From: Bacteroidales bacterium
GTDB taxonomy: Bacteria; Bacteroidota; Bacteroidia; Bacteroidales; VadinHA17
Assembly: GCA_025455395.1 (NCBI GenBank)
Contig: JALOMO010000044.1
Location: 1-46,114, forward strand
Reading direction: 5' to 3'
Length of the DNA stretch: 46,114 bases
Both the position numbers and the translations under genes were made by a program. The notes below the pieces were generated by a model. The model had not been told where the DNA came from and made no database searches. It worked only from the letters and a program-made list of their open reading frames with translations. The number at the start of each line of letters is the position of its first letter. The stretch's first letter is position 1. Below, piece after piece: positions 15,785 through 24,191 of the stretch.

Positions 15785-16759
15785 ATGACAATCGGGCTTA
15801 CGTATGACCTTCGCTCGTGGTACCTCGAGCGCGGTTATACCATGGAGGAGACGGCTGAGTTTGACAAAGAAGAGACTGTGGTTGCCCTCGAAGAGGTGCT
15901 TGCCAGGCTGGGATACCAGACTGAGCGCATTGGCAACATCTTTGAGCTTGTAATTAAGCTTGCTGCAGGTCTCAGATGGGATATGGTATTCAACATTACG
16001 GAAGGTCTATATGGTGACGGACGTGAGTCTGTTGTTCCTGCTTTGCTTGACCAGTACAGGATTCCCTACGTGTTCAGCGGACCGGTCGTTATGGGTATAT
16101 CCCTTAATAAGTACTATGCCAGGCTTGTGGCTGAAGCAGCCGGAGTACCTGTGAGCCCCGGAATACTTATCTCATCAGCTGATGACATTCACAACGCATC
16201 ATCACTTACATACCCGCTCTTTGTAAAACCTGTTGCGGAAGGTACCGGCAAAGGTATTACTGAGAGAAGTATAGTCAGAGACGCTTCTTCTCTTGCAGTA
16301 CTGACGACTGAGCTTCTTGAAAGGTTTAAGCAACCTGTTCTGGTTGAAGAATATCTTCCGGGAAGGGAGTTTACCGTTGGTATTACAGGCAGCGGAGCAG
16401 ATGCGAGTGTTGTCGGTGGAATGGAAGTAATATGCAAGGATAACCTGCCCTATTCTGTAGAAGTGAAGGAGAATTACCAGGACATTGTTCAATACCGGAC
16501 AATTGATGAGAGTTACAGGGATGAATGCAACGCTGTCGCACTTGCAGCCTGGCGTGCACTCAGTGCTGTTGACGCCGGCCGGGTAGATCTGAGAGCTGAC
16601 AGAAAGGGAAAAATTTGTTTTATCGAGGCCAACCCGCTGGCGGGTCTGAACCCGGTACACTCTGATCTTCCCATCCTGTCACGAATGAATGGCGTCGGAT
16701 TCGATTCACTGCTTGAAATGATAATGAACTCGGCTAAAAGACGTTATGGATTAAAATAA
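15785..16759 (+). CDS. D-alanine-D-alanine ligase-like ATP-grasp enzyme (first copy)
   Basis: A 324 aa cytoplasmic ligase of the Ddl-like ATP-grasp group. It shows an N-terminal segment FNITEGLYGDGRESVVPALLDQ (the Ddl substrate-loop position), LNKYYARLVAEAAGVPV, ATP-binding YPLFVKPVAEGTGKGI (Lys148, glycine loop 152-157), the hinge VLVEEYLPGREFTVG, and metal ligands in VDLR (Asp268) and EANP (Glu281, Asn283). These residues support carboxylate-amine ligation through an acyl phosphate. It is unlikely to be the housekeeping Ddl: the N-terminal half differs, and it is paired with a second ATP-grasp gene (2 nt gap) behind a lysine aminomutase. Beta-lysine as a substrate is inference from the operon. 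Confidence 0.85.
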   Translation: MTIGLTYDLRSWYLERGYTMEETAEFDKEETVVALEEVLARLGYQTERIGNIFELVIKLAAGLRWDMVFNITEGLYGDGRESVVPALLDQYRIPYVFSGPVVMGISLNKYYARLVAEAAGVPVSPGILISSADDIHNASSLTYPLFVKPVAEGTGKGITERSIVRDASSLAVLTTELLERFKQPVLVEEYLPGREFTVGITGSGADASVVGGMEVICKDNLPYSVEVKENYQDIVQYRTIDESYRDECNAVALAAWRALSAVDAGRVDLRADRKGKICFIEANPLAGLNPVHSDLPILSRMNGVGFDSLLEMIMNSAKRRYGLK

Positions 16760-16761
16760 GA

Positions 16762-17724
16762 ATGAAAAAGTGCCTTATCATATATAACGAGCCGTCGCCT
16801 GACGCCCTGCCTGATGAGCTTGACGTGCTCGACCAGGTGAATTTTATTGGAGATACCCTGCAGAAGCTGGGTTATGAGGTATCTCGCCAGGGTATCACTG
16901 ATAATTTCTTTCATGAGATATCCTGTCTTGAAAGCGGTAAATATGAATTTATATTCAATCTTGTTGAATCAGTTGGAAAGAAAGCCGAGATACTTTATTT
17001 TATCCCGGCACTGCTCAACATGAATCATATTCCATATACTGGATGTCCGCTTGAGGCAACTTTCATCACCGGAAGCAAGGTGCTTGCCAGAAGAATGATG
17101 AAATCGGGTGGCATCCCTGTTGCAGGCGGATACAAAGTTTCTGAGGCTGACAAACTTACACCGGGAAAGAAATATATACTTAAGCCGGTTTGGGAGGATG
17201 GCTCACTTGGGATTACAGAAGAATCCGTTTTCATCTTTGACGGTACCGTTCCTGAGATAGTAAGGGAAAAGAATGACAGTCACTGGTTTATAGAAGAGTT
17301 CATTGACGGCAGAGAATTTAACGTAAGCGTTATGTCAGGTCCTTCCGGGCCTGAGATACTCCCCCCTGCCGAGATGCTTTTTCACGATTACCCTGGTCAC
17401 CTGCCGCGTATTGTCAGTTATAATGCGAAATGGGTGGAGGGGACCTTCCAGTATGAGAACAGCAGGCGAAACTTTCCAGGAGACCTCAGTGAGAAATTGA
17501 TGAATAATATCACTGCTGCTGTGCTGGGATGCTGGCATACATTCGGGCTGAAAGGATATGCCCGTGTCGATATGCGGGTGGATGACGATGAGAATGTTTT
17601 TGTCCTGGAAGCAAATGCCAATCCATGCATATCACCTGACAGTGGTTTTATCTCGGCCGGGTTACATGCAGGCTATACTCATGCGGAGATTATAAACCGT
17701 ATCATCAATGATCTTAATAAATAG
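16762..17724 (+). CDS. D-alanine-D-alanine ligase-like ATP-grasp enzyme (second copy)
   Basis: A 320 aa ATP-grasp ligase, only distantly similar to its neighbour, so the two are not a recent duplication. ATP-binding elements are intact: YILKPVWEDGSLGI (Lys141, loop 145-151), WFIEEFIDGREFNV, ARVDMR (Asp270) and EANANPCI (Glu283, Asn285/287). In the substrate-loop region it reads FNLVESVGKKAEILYFIPALLN, lacking the GxGRE pattern of the first copy, which suggests a different substrate. The second ATP-grasp probably adds another amino or carboxylate partner to the product of the first (inference). It begins 2 nt after the previous stop; the acetyltransferase follows within 4 nt. Confidence 0.83.
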   Translation: MKKCLIIYNEPSPDALPDELDVLDQVNFIGDTLQKLGYEVSRQGITDNFFHEISCLESGKYEFIFNLVESVGKKAEILYFIPALLNMNHIPYTGCPLEATFITGSKVLARRMMKSGGIPVAGGYKVSEADKLTPGKKYILKPVWEDGSLGITEESVFIFDGTVPEIVREKNDSHWFIEEFIDGREFNVSVMSGPSGPEILPPAEMLFHDYPGHLPRIVSYNAKWVEGTFQYENSRRNFPGDLSEKLMNNITAAVLGCWHTFGLKGYARVDMRVDDDENVFVLEANANPCISPDSGFISAGLHAGYTHAEIINRIINDLNK

Positions 17725-17728
17725 AACA

Positions 17729-18208
17729 ATGGCCGAAATTTCATTCGAGATTACCGCTGATGACCGTCCCGTTCTTGAGGCAATACTGAAATCTTCAGGA
17801 TATTTTTATGATTTTGAGGTTGAAGTGGCTCTCTCGCTTGCAGATGAGACAATCGAAAAAGGACAGGAGAAGAGCGGTTATTACTGGATACGTCTTATTG
17901 AAGAGGGAAAAGTAATTGGCTTTGCCAATTTCGGCCTCAACCCATCCTCTGTTCATTCTTACGACCTGTACTGGATTGCTATTATGGAGGAGCACAGGCA
18001 AAAGCGTTACGGTTCTCTGATCCTTAAGAATGCAGAGGAGAGGATAAAATCTCTTGGTGGTAAAATTGTATGGATCGAGACATCCGGACGTCCGCTATAT
18101 GAACCGACAAGAGGATTCTATCTGAGGAATGGCTATGAACTTGAGGCTACATTACGTGATTTTTATGGCCCGGGTGATGCCAAACTTGTTTACAGGAAAG
18201 AATTATGA
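17729..18208 (+). CDS. GNAT family N-acetyltransferase
   Basis: A ~159 aa GNAT-fold enzyme. After an N-terminal helix pair, the central strands YYWIRLIEEGKVIGFANFGLN and YDLYWIAIMEEHRQKRYGSLIL contain the acetyl-CoA pyrophosphate loop (H-R-Q-K-R-Y-G-S), followed by IVWIETSGRPLYEPTRGFYLRNGYE, a typical GNAT C-terminal half. The ORF track starts at 17708 inside the previous gene; the ATG at 17729, four bases after that stop, is preferred. By context it may acetylate an amine of beta-lysine or of the ligase product, as the acetyltransferase does in N-epsilon-acetyl-beta-lysine synthesis, but the sequence is shorter than the known AblB enzymes. Substrate is unproven. Confidence 0.82.
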   Translation: MAEISFEITADDRPVLEAILKSSGYFYDFEVEVALSLADETIEKGQEKSGYYWIRLIEEGKVIGFANFGLNPSSVHSYDLYWIAIMEEHRQKRYGSLILKNAEERIKSLGGKIVWIETSGRPLYEPTRGFYLRNGYELEATLRDFYGPGDAKLVYRKEL

Positions 18209-18573
18209 AGGGTGTCTGGACAATAGTTCTCCTCATATTTTCCAATTCTTTCATGACTGTAGCCTGGTACGGACATCTGAAGTACAAGAATGTTTCCAAA
18301 TACGAGGCTCTGGGACTTACAGCCATTGTACTCATAAGCTGGGGAATTGCTCTTTTTGAGTATTTCTTTCAGGTCCCGGCCAACAGATTAGGCTACAGGG
18401 GCACAGGTGGCCCTTTTTCGCTCATTGAGCTTAAGCTGATCCAGGAGGTGATCTCAATTTCGGTCTTTATACTCTTTGCCCTGATTGTTTTCCGCACCGA
18501 ACAGTTCAGACTGAATCACCTGTTGGCATTTATGTGCATCCTTGGGGCCATTTATTTCACCTTCACAAAATAG
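18205..18573 (+). CDS. DMT family (DUF486) small membrane protein
   Basis: A 122 aa protein with four membrane helices (IVLLIFSNSFMTVAWYGHL, ALGLTAIVLISWGIALFEYFF, LIQEVISISVFILFALIVF, NHLLAFMCILGAIYFTFT). The strings FMTVAWYGHLKY, EYFFQVPANRLGY and KLIQEVIS are diagnostic of DUF486, a half-size relative of DMT transporters that probably acts as a dimer. The start overlaps the GNAT stop by 4 nt (ATGA), so it belongs to the kamA operon. It might export the operon product, though DUF486 genes also occur alone in many genomes, so the link is tentative. Confidence 0.85.
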   Translation: MKGVWTIVLLIFSNSFMTVAWYGHLKYKNVSKYEALGLTAIVLISWGIALFEYFFQVPANRLGYRGTGGPFSLIELKLIQEVISISVFILFALIVFRTEQFRLNHLLAFMCILGAIYFTFTK

Positions 18574-18632
18574 GGCTGAAATACCACAGCTTTCTATTGA
18601 TACCACCTCAATGATATTAAGGTGAGTAATCA

Positions 18633-18640
18633 TATATTTG
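18633..18640 (+). promoter_or_regulatory. Candidate -7 promoter element for ung
   Basis: TATATTTG is an exact TAnnTTTG match 49 nt before the ung ATG, in the 116-nt gap after the kamA operon. No TTG at the -33 spacing. Confidence 0.4.
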
Positions 18641-18689
18641 TCAAAGGCTTGATTTCTGACTATTTTTACCAGTTACGGTTTTATCTGAT

Positions 18690-19352
18690 ATGGACGTAAA
18701 AATCGAAGAGAGCTGGAAGAATAAGCTTTCTGAAGAGTTTGAAAAGGAATATTTCTTGTCGCTGACGAAATTTGTCAGGGAGGAATACCGTACGCATCAG
18801 GTCTTCCCTCCCGGGAAAATGATATTCAATGCGTTTGATCTCTGTCCCTTTGATAAGACAAGGGTTGTAATTATTGGCCAGGATCCTTACCATAATGTCG
18901 GTCAGGCTCACGGGTTGTGTTTCTCTGTGACTGAGGGGACAGAGTTTCCTCCCAGTCTTGTGAATATATTCAAGGAACTAAACCGGGATCTTGGTATTGC
19001 AATACCCCGGTCGGGAAATCTCGAGCGCTGGGCAAGGCAGGGGGTTCTGCTTCTGAATGCGATTCTTACAGTCAGGGCACACGAAGCCCTGTCTCATCAG
19101 AACAGAGGCTGGGAAAAATTCACCGATGCTGCAATAAATGCCCTGAACCGTGACAGCGAAGGGATAGTGTTCATGCTCTGGGGCAACTATGCCCTCCGCA
19201 AGGGAGCTTCAATTGACACATCACGCCACCTGGTACTCAAGACAGTGCATCCCTCTCCCCTGTCGGCCAGCAGAGGCTTCTTCGGATGCTCGCACTTCAG
19301 CATATGCAATGACTGGCTCAGGTCAAAAGGAATGGCCCCTGTTGCCTGGTAA
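18690..19352 (+). CDS. ung: Uracil-DNA glycosylase, family 1
   Basis: A 220 aa DNA repair enzyme that excises uracil from DNA to start base excision repair. It has the catalytic water-activating motif GQDPYH (Asp65) followed by NVGQAHGLCFSV, the uracil-recognition segment LLNAILTVRAHEALSHQNRGWE, and the DNA-intercalating HPSPLSASRGFFG with the catalytic His. Length and motifs are standard for Ung, with no insertions or losses. It is a single gene; its stop codon directly abuts the stop of the convergent Cys/Met-metabolism gene with no intergenic base. Confidence 0.97.
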   Translation: MDVKIEESWKNKLSEEFEKEYFLSLTKFVREEYRTHQVFPPGKMIFNAFDLCPFDKTRVVIIGQDPYHNVGQAHGLCFSVTEGTEFPPSLVNIFKELNRDLGIAIPRSGNLERWARQGVLLLNAILTVRAHEALSHQNRGWEKFTDAAINALNRDSEGIVFMLWGNYALRKGASIDTSRHLVLKTVHPSPLSASRGFFGCSHFSICNDWLRSKGMAPVAW

Positions 19353-20522
19353 TCATGAATGAAGGCCTCTCATGATCACTCTTTCAATTTCCTCCCACTG
19401 TTCAAAGCCAATTGACATCCTTATCATCCCCGGTTCAGGGTATTTGGCTCCCCATACAGCCTCCACCGGCATCAGTATGGTATGAGAATCGCCCAGTGTC
19501 GGGATAAGCCTAATCTCAGGATATACCGCAGCAATGAACCTGTCACGCCTGGCCCTCTTCTCTTCAGCATTATCGCCCTTCAGGTCAAAGGTGACCATTG
19601 CGCCATAGCCTTTGCCACCTGTCAGCTCACTTGCCGCCGCGTGAGTAGGGTGTGTAGAAAGACCGGGATAGAGCACACTGCTGACTTCAGATGAAGAGCT
19701 GAGCAGTGACGCTACACCGGAAGCATTATGACACTGTCGTGTGAATCGCAGAGCGAACGAAGCCAACTGGGTCTGAAGCCTGTATGCGTCGTCAGGAGAG
19801 AGCATATGACCAACAAACTTACGATATTCAATTGCGCTCTTCATCAGTGCAGTGTCGTTACCGCAGATGACACCGGCCGTAAGATTACCGTGACCGGAGA
19901 GATATTTTGTTGCGCTGTGAATGACAATGTCAGCACCGTCATCAAGAGGTTTCCACAACAGAGGAGTGGCAAATGTATTGTCAACCAGCACATAAGCTCC
20001 GTAACGCTTTGCAAGGGCTATGATCCTCCTCGCCTCTGCCACCATCAGCAGCGGATTGGAGATGGTCTCGAAGTATAGTATCTCAGGACGTGTTCCAGCC
20101 AGCGTCCTCTCAAGAAGGTCATAATCATAGTTGTTGCCTGAAGGCCTGAAGAAGTCAATATTAAGGCCCCTTCTCTTTTCGAGAACACTGCTGATATAAG
20201 ACAGAGTACCTCCGTATATCTCCGAGAAGAACAACCATCTGCTCTTTTTTCCAGCCTCCTGGAAGATTGACAAGGCTATATCTATTGCAGACATCCCGGA
20301 CTGAGCAAGGAGGGCCCATGCCGAACCTTCCGTAGCCATGACAGCCTCCTCGGCCGAGACTACTGTAGGGTTACGGTAACGCGAATAAATATAAAGCTCG
20401 GGCTCTCTCTCGTGATCAATCTCGGAGGCAAAGGCATCAGATGTTGTACCTGCTGACGGAAGCTCAAAGCCAGCATCACGATATACCGGCGTCCTGGCGC
20501 TGTTTATTTCTCTCTTTTTCAT
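19353..20522 (-). CDS. Cys/Met metabolism PLP-dependent enzyme (cystathionine gamma-synthase / methionine gamma-lyase family)
   Basis: A ~389 aa fold-type I PLP enzyme. It contains YSRYRNPTVVSAEEAVMATEG, YGGTLSY, LVDNTFATPLL and the PLP lysine motif HSATKYLSGHGNLTAGV, all signature elements of the gamma-elimination/replacement family. Members include cystathionine gamma-synthase, cystathionine beta/gamma-lyase and methionine gamma-lyase; which one cannot be settled by eye. The ORF track begins at 20636, but 38 residues of that extension are unlike the family and lie inside the fused DmsBC gene; the ATG at 20522 is preferred and still overlaps that gene by 47 nt. It is convergent with ung. Confidence 0.88.
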   Translation of the reverse strand: MKKREINSARTPVYRDAGFELPSAGTTSDAFASEIDHEREPELYIYSRYRNPTVVSAEEAVMATEGSAWALLAQSGMSAIDIALSIFQEAGKKSRWLFFSEIYGGTLSYISSVLEKRRGLNIDFFRPSGNNYDYDLLERTLAGTRPEILYFETISNPLLMVAEARRIIALAKRYGAYVLVDNTFATPLLWKPLDDGADIVIHSATKYLSGHGNLTAGVICGNDTALMKSAIEYRKFVGHMLSPDDAYRLQTQLASFALRFTRQCHNASGVASLLSSSSEVSSVLYPGLSTHPTHAAASELTGGKGYGAMVTFDLKGDNAEEKRARRDRFIAAVYPEIRLIPTLGDSHTILMPVEAVWGAKYPEPGMIRMSIGFEQWEEIERVIMRGLHS

Positions 20523-21810
20523 ATAAGTCGTTGAAATCTTCCTGTATGGTTTCCTTGATATTAAGTGGTTTAAAATCATCGTAAAAAAGAACTCTGTCGG
20601 CAGCAATCCCCGTAAAAAAGAGTATAGCTGCAACAATACCAGTTAACTGGCTTTCAGGATATAAAAGCATAAATATAAGTGGAATGGAAAGTGCCCTGTA
20701 ATAATAGAGAAAACGGATCAATGGTTCTTTATCAGATGATCTGTATCTCATCACCACAGACAGTGCTGACAGTAATGAGAAGAGAAGAAAAAGTGTATTG
20801 GGAACAATAAACCATGAGGTAATATAAATTGCTGAAAAGAATGCCTGCCCGGTATGGAGCTTGAGTTTGTATGAACGGTCGGCCGCAAAATAGACCATGT
20901 CAACCGAGATGAGGGTTAGTAATGACACGGATGCCATCAGAACCGGGTGGATTATCCCGGGCTTGAACCAGTCAGCAAAGGCCATTAATGACAACAGTGT
21001 CACTAGTGCTATCTCGCGGCTGAGGGGTGATGAGAAGATGTTGAAGGTTGACCTCCATGCTCTTAACGGAAGTCGGAGGTGGGCAAAAGAGGCTATAATG
21101 GCGCCGGCCAAAAGCAAGGCTGGCATGACACCACCCGGCACATCTGATTTAAGCGCAGAAGCTATTAACAGCGAAGAGGCTGATATGACCAGCAGGGAAA
21201 AGAGGATCAGGCTCCACTCTTTCAGGACACTTTTCCCGGTAACAGCCGTCAGCAGTACCTCCTCATCCTCTTCAGCAGGTATTATCACAGGGCTGCTGTT
21301 ATCGCTGATGCCCTTAAGCACCACTGATGGACCCATTCCTGTCTCAGGGAACCATGTCACTCCTGCTGTGGGAAAATCATCGAGTGTCACCATCCTGAGT
21401 GCTCCGGTAGGGCATGCTGATACACAAGCCGTTTCCACACCTTCTGAGACTCTCTTGAAGCAATACTGACACTTTTCAATGTAGCCTTTTGTTTCATTGA
21501 TCCTGGGTGCATCATAGGGACACCTCCAGGTGCAATAGCGGCATCCCATGCATTTCTCATTATCATAGAGGATCACCCCGGAAATGTCTCTTGAATATGC
21601 ATTTACAGGGCATCCTTCAAGACATTCAGGTTTCTCACAGTGATTACATGCCAGAGAGAGATTGACCACGCTGAAGGGTGTAATTGCTTCATTGTTCCAG
21701 CTGAAGACGGTCCTTGTCCCGGGCTGTAGGCCATTCTCTAGGGTACAGGCTGCGTTGCAGGCGTTGCAATGGACACACAGTGCTGCATCAAATTCAAATC
21801 CTCTTCTCAT
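20476..21810 (-). CDS. Fused 4Fe-4S ferredoxin (DmsB-like) and membrane anchor (DmsC-like) subunit
   Basis: A 444 aa protein combining two subunits of a DMSO-reductase-type complex. Residues 1-140 carry sixteen cysteines in four groups (C12/15/18/22, C55/58/63/67, C87/90/93/97, C114/117/129/133), giving four [4Fe-4S] clusters as in DmsB. After a linker, residues ~195-425 contain about eight hydrophobic helices, as in the quinol-binding anchor DmsC. It should carry electrons between the quinone pool and the molybdopterin subunit encoded just upstream, which overlaps it by 4 nt. In E. coli B and C are separate genes, so the fusion is notable. No signal peptide is seen, so the Fe-S domain presumably faces the cytoplasm unless exported with a partner. 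Confidence 0.88.
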   Translation of the reverse strand: MRRGFEFDAALCVHCNACNAACTLENGLQPGTRTVFSWNNEAITPFSVVNLSLACNHCEKPECLEGCPVNAYSRDISGVILYDNEKCMGCRYCTWRCPYDAPRINETKGYIEKCQYCFKRVSEGVETACVSACPTGALRMVTLDDFPTAGVTWFPETGMGPSVVLKGISDNSSPVIIPAEEDEEVLLTAVTGKSVLKEWSLILFSLLVISASSLLIASALKSDVPGGVMPALLLAGAIIASFAHLRLPLRAWRSTFNIFSSPLSREIALVTLLSLMAFADWFKPGIIHPVLMASVSLLTLISVDMVYFAADRSYKLKLHTGQAFFSAIYITSWFIVPNTLFLLFSLLSALSVVMRYRSSDKEPLIRFLYYYRALSIPLIFMLLYPESQLTGIVAAILFFTGIAADRVLFYDDFKPLNIKETIQEDFNDLYEKERNKQRQDAGIS

Positions 21811-23733
21811 GCTTTTTCTACCCCCACCCTTGAGTTATGAAAGGCTGCACCATGCCCCATGTCTGTTTCAGCCGCGGTTATGAGGTCATTTACCCCTCCC
21901 CCTTCATCAAGCCAGATTCCGTTAGGAAACACGATGCTTCCCTTCTTTATCCTTGTTGAGACTCTTACCCTGCCCGTTACCTCCCCGTTGTTGTTATAAA
22001 CTCTTATCCGGTCTCCGCTTCTGATGCCCAGCCTGTGCGCATCTGACTGAGACATTTCCCATGCCGGCGGTTCGATGACACCTTTGATAACCTCAAGGTT
22101 GCCGAACTGTGAGTGTATCCTTGAGGCGATATTGGGCGTCATCAGCCTGAAAGGCAGGTATGATTGACCAAAGTCGTCGGGAGGATTGTAAGAGGGTAAT
22201 GGATTCACTCCCCATAGCTTCTCAGCAGTTTCCGAATAAAGCTCAATCTTTCCGGAAGGTGTGTCGAATATCATTTCACGGTATGCCGTCTGCTCCGCCT
22301 GATCAGGAATAAGAGGAGCCATGAAGAGCTCTTCACGTGAAAACCCAGTGGTGCCGCTTATCCTCTCCAATAGCCAGCTGTCATATGCTCCCGGAGAAGT
22401 TATAGCATCTTCCAGTTTCATTCTGCGGGCAAGCTCATAATATATCTCACTTTCAGGCTTAACCTCACCCGGAGGTTCAATTACAGCAGGTTTATACTGA
22501 ACGTATGGGTGCCAGTATGAGCTGACAATATCTGCCTGTTCGAAAAGTCCTTTTGCAGGTTACTTCTATGCTTCCGGGAAGCTGTGTTACCGGGTTTCCG
22601 CGTTCAATCCATGCGAACTCTATTCCCGGCTCTTTCAGGGAAAAGAAGTCATTGCCGAACCTCGCCATGGATATCGCCCTGCGGAAAGGCTTATCACGTT
22701 CATGATCAGGATAATAGCTCAGAGGTTCCTTAAGATTGTCAAAGATATATCCCTGCAGGTTGGCAAAATTGAATCCGCATCCTGCACGCCCAATCTTACC
22801 GGTAATTACCGGTATCGACAGTATTGATCGGATGGTCTGACCCCCGTTTGTATATCGCTGAAGTCCGAAACCGGCCACAATGGTTACAGCCCTGCTCTGG
22901 CCTATCATCAGGGCCAGTTGCACGATATTTTCGGCAGGGATACCTGTTATCTTCTCTGCCTTCTCAGGAGTAATATCAAGTGATGCAGCAAATCTCTCAA
23001 ATCCGCTGACATATTTGACAACAAACTCATTATGGACAAGACCCTTTTCAATTATCACTTTGGCAATTGCCAGGGCCAGTGCAGAATCGGTTCCGGGGAT
23101 AGGACGAATAAGGATGTCAGCCTTGTCAGCCGTTGGTGTTCTTCTCGGGTCAATTACTACAAGTTTTGCTCCGTTCTTTTTGGCTTCATCAATGTGGATC
23201 ATCTCCTGGACATTTGTCTCGGCAGGGTTCTTTCCCCACATTATTATAAGCTGTGCATTTGCGAGGTCCCACGGGACATTATGCTTTACCTCTCCCAGGG
23301 TCAGTCTGACAGCCTCCAGCCCTGCAGGCCAGCAGAGGTTGCCATAGGTTGTGGTTGCTCCGCCGAAACTCTTCCAGAAAAGCGTCGATATATCATTACT
23401 CAATCCTGAATACCCGCTTCCCTTATAGAAGAGCACTGAATGCGGACCATGCTTTGACCTTGCATGAAGCAGCCTTTCAGAGATTGTTGAGTAAGCTTCA
23501 TCCCAGGATATCCGGGTGAAGGTACCCGCTTCAGTTCGTTTGTGAGGATAAAGTATTCTTAATGGAGAGAACTCGCGCTCGAGATAGGAAAGGCCTTTGA
23601 TACACGGGCCCTCCGGAGTCGCCAGGTTGCCACGATATGGCAATATCCTTTTTACCTTTCCATCTTCGGTAAATACCCTGAATGAACAGGTACTGTAACA
23701 GTTGCGCGGACATGCGGTAATAAACTCCTTCAC
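21807..23733 (-). pseudogene. Molybdopterin oxidoreductase catalytic subunit (DmsA-like), interrupted by a one-base frameshift
   Basis: Two ORFs, 22492-23733 (413 aa) and 21807-22421 (204 aa), are one gene. The first ends normally up to GSIEVTC and then becomes non-homologous; shifting one base at the A-run 22551-22554 (minus TGCAAAAGGA) restores KGLFEQADIV..., which runs open into the second ORF. Removing one base gives a 641 aa protein. It has the N-terminal [4Fe-4S] motif C8-x3-C12-x3-C16-x27-C44, a probable Mo ligand Cys134 (NLCWPAG), IIMWGKNPAETN, and a C-terminal molydopterin-binding domain (SGDRIRVYNNNGEVTGRV). There is no Tat signal. Substrate unknown; a sequencing error in a homopolymer is as likely as true inactivation, because both halves remain well conserved. 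Confidence 0.85.
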
Positions 23734-23747
23734 AATCAGATAGCAGG

Positions 23748-24134
23748 TTACAAATCACCCTCTGGAACCACGTCAGTATCGAGTTCCTTAAGGGTCTGGT
23801 TACTGATGAATATCTTGTATGAAATCTTCATTCGGCCCATATATTGCATATAGGTATAGTCCTGCTGAGGTGTTCTGTATGTAATACCTCCGATTGTAAG
23901 AGAGATGTCTGCTTTCGGGAATGCCTTGTCATACCTGTGGTATGCCGAGTAGGCATGAGATGCAACAGTGCCAAAATTGAACTCTCCGCCCGAGGTGTTA
24001 ACAATCACATTCTCAAACACCTGCTCTGTATTATTATAGACTCGGACATCTGTGGGACCTTCCGGTTCAATTTCGGTTTTCCTGCATGAAACAACCGCCA
24101 ACACGAAAAAAAGGAAAAGGAGTAGCTTCTTCAT
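23748..24134 (-). CDS. Small predicted lipoprotein, function unknown
   Basis: A 128 aa protein with a signal peptide (MKKLLLFLFFVLAVVSC) ending in a lipobox-like VVSC, Cys17 being the predicted lipidated residue. The mature part is rich in Thr, Val and Tyr in a beta-sheet-like pattern (VYNNTEQVFENVIVNTSGGEFNFG, ISLTIGGITYRTPQQDYTYMQYMG). I do not recognise a family. It ends 14 nt before the ATG of the molybdopterin oxidoreductase on the same strand and lies 57 nt after batE, so it may be transcribed with either. Confidence 0.75.
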   Translation of the reverse strand: MKKLLLFLFFVLAVVSCRKTEIEPEGPTDVRVYNNTEQVFENVIVNTSGGEFNFGTVASHAYSAYHRYDKAFPKADISLTIGGITYRTPQQDYTYMQYMGRMKISYKIFISNQTLKELDTDVVPEGDL

Positions 24135-24191
24135 AGTCAGATATCTGTTACTCTTATCTGACCGAAAAGATAATAAAATAGTTGCAACAGG

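Noticed and set aside
22540-22560. Programmed ribosomal frameshift in the molybdopterin enzyme
   Set aside because: The A4 run is not a canonical slippery heptamer, no stimulatory hairpin is evident, and the family has no known frameshifting. An indel is simpler.
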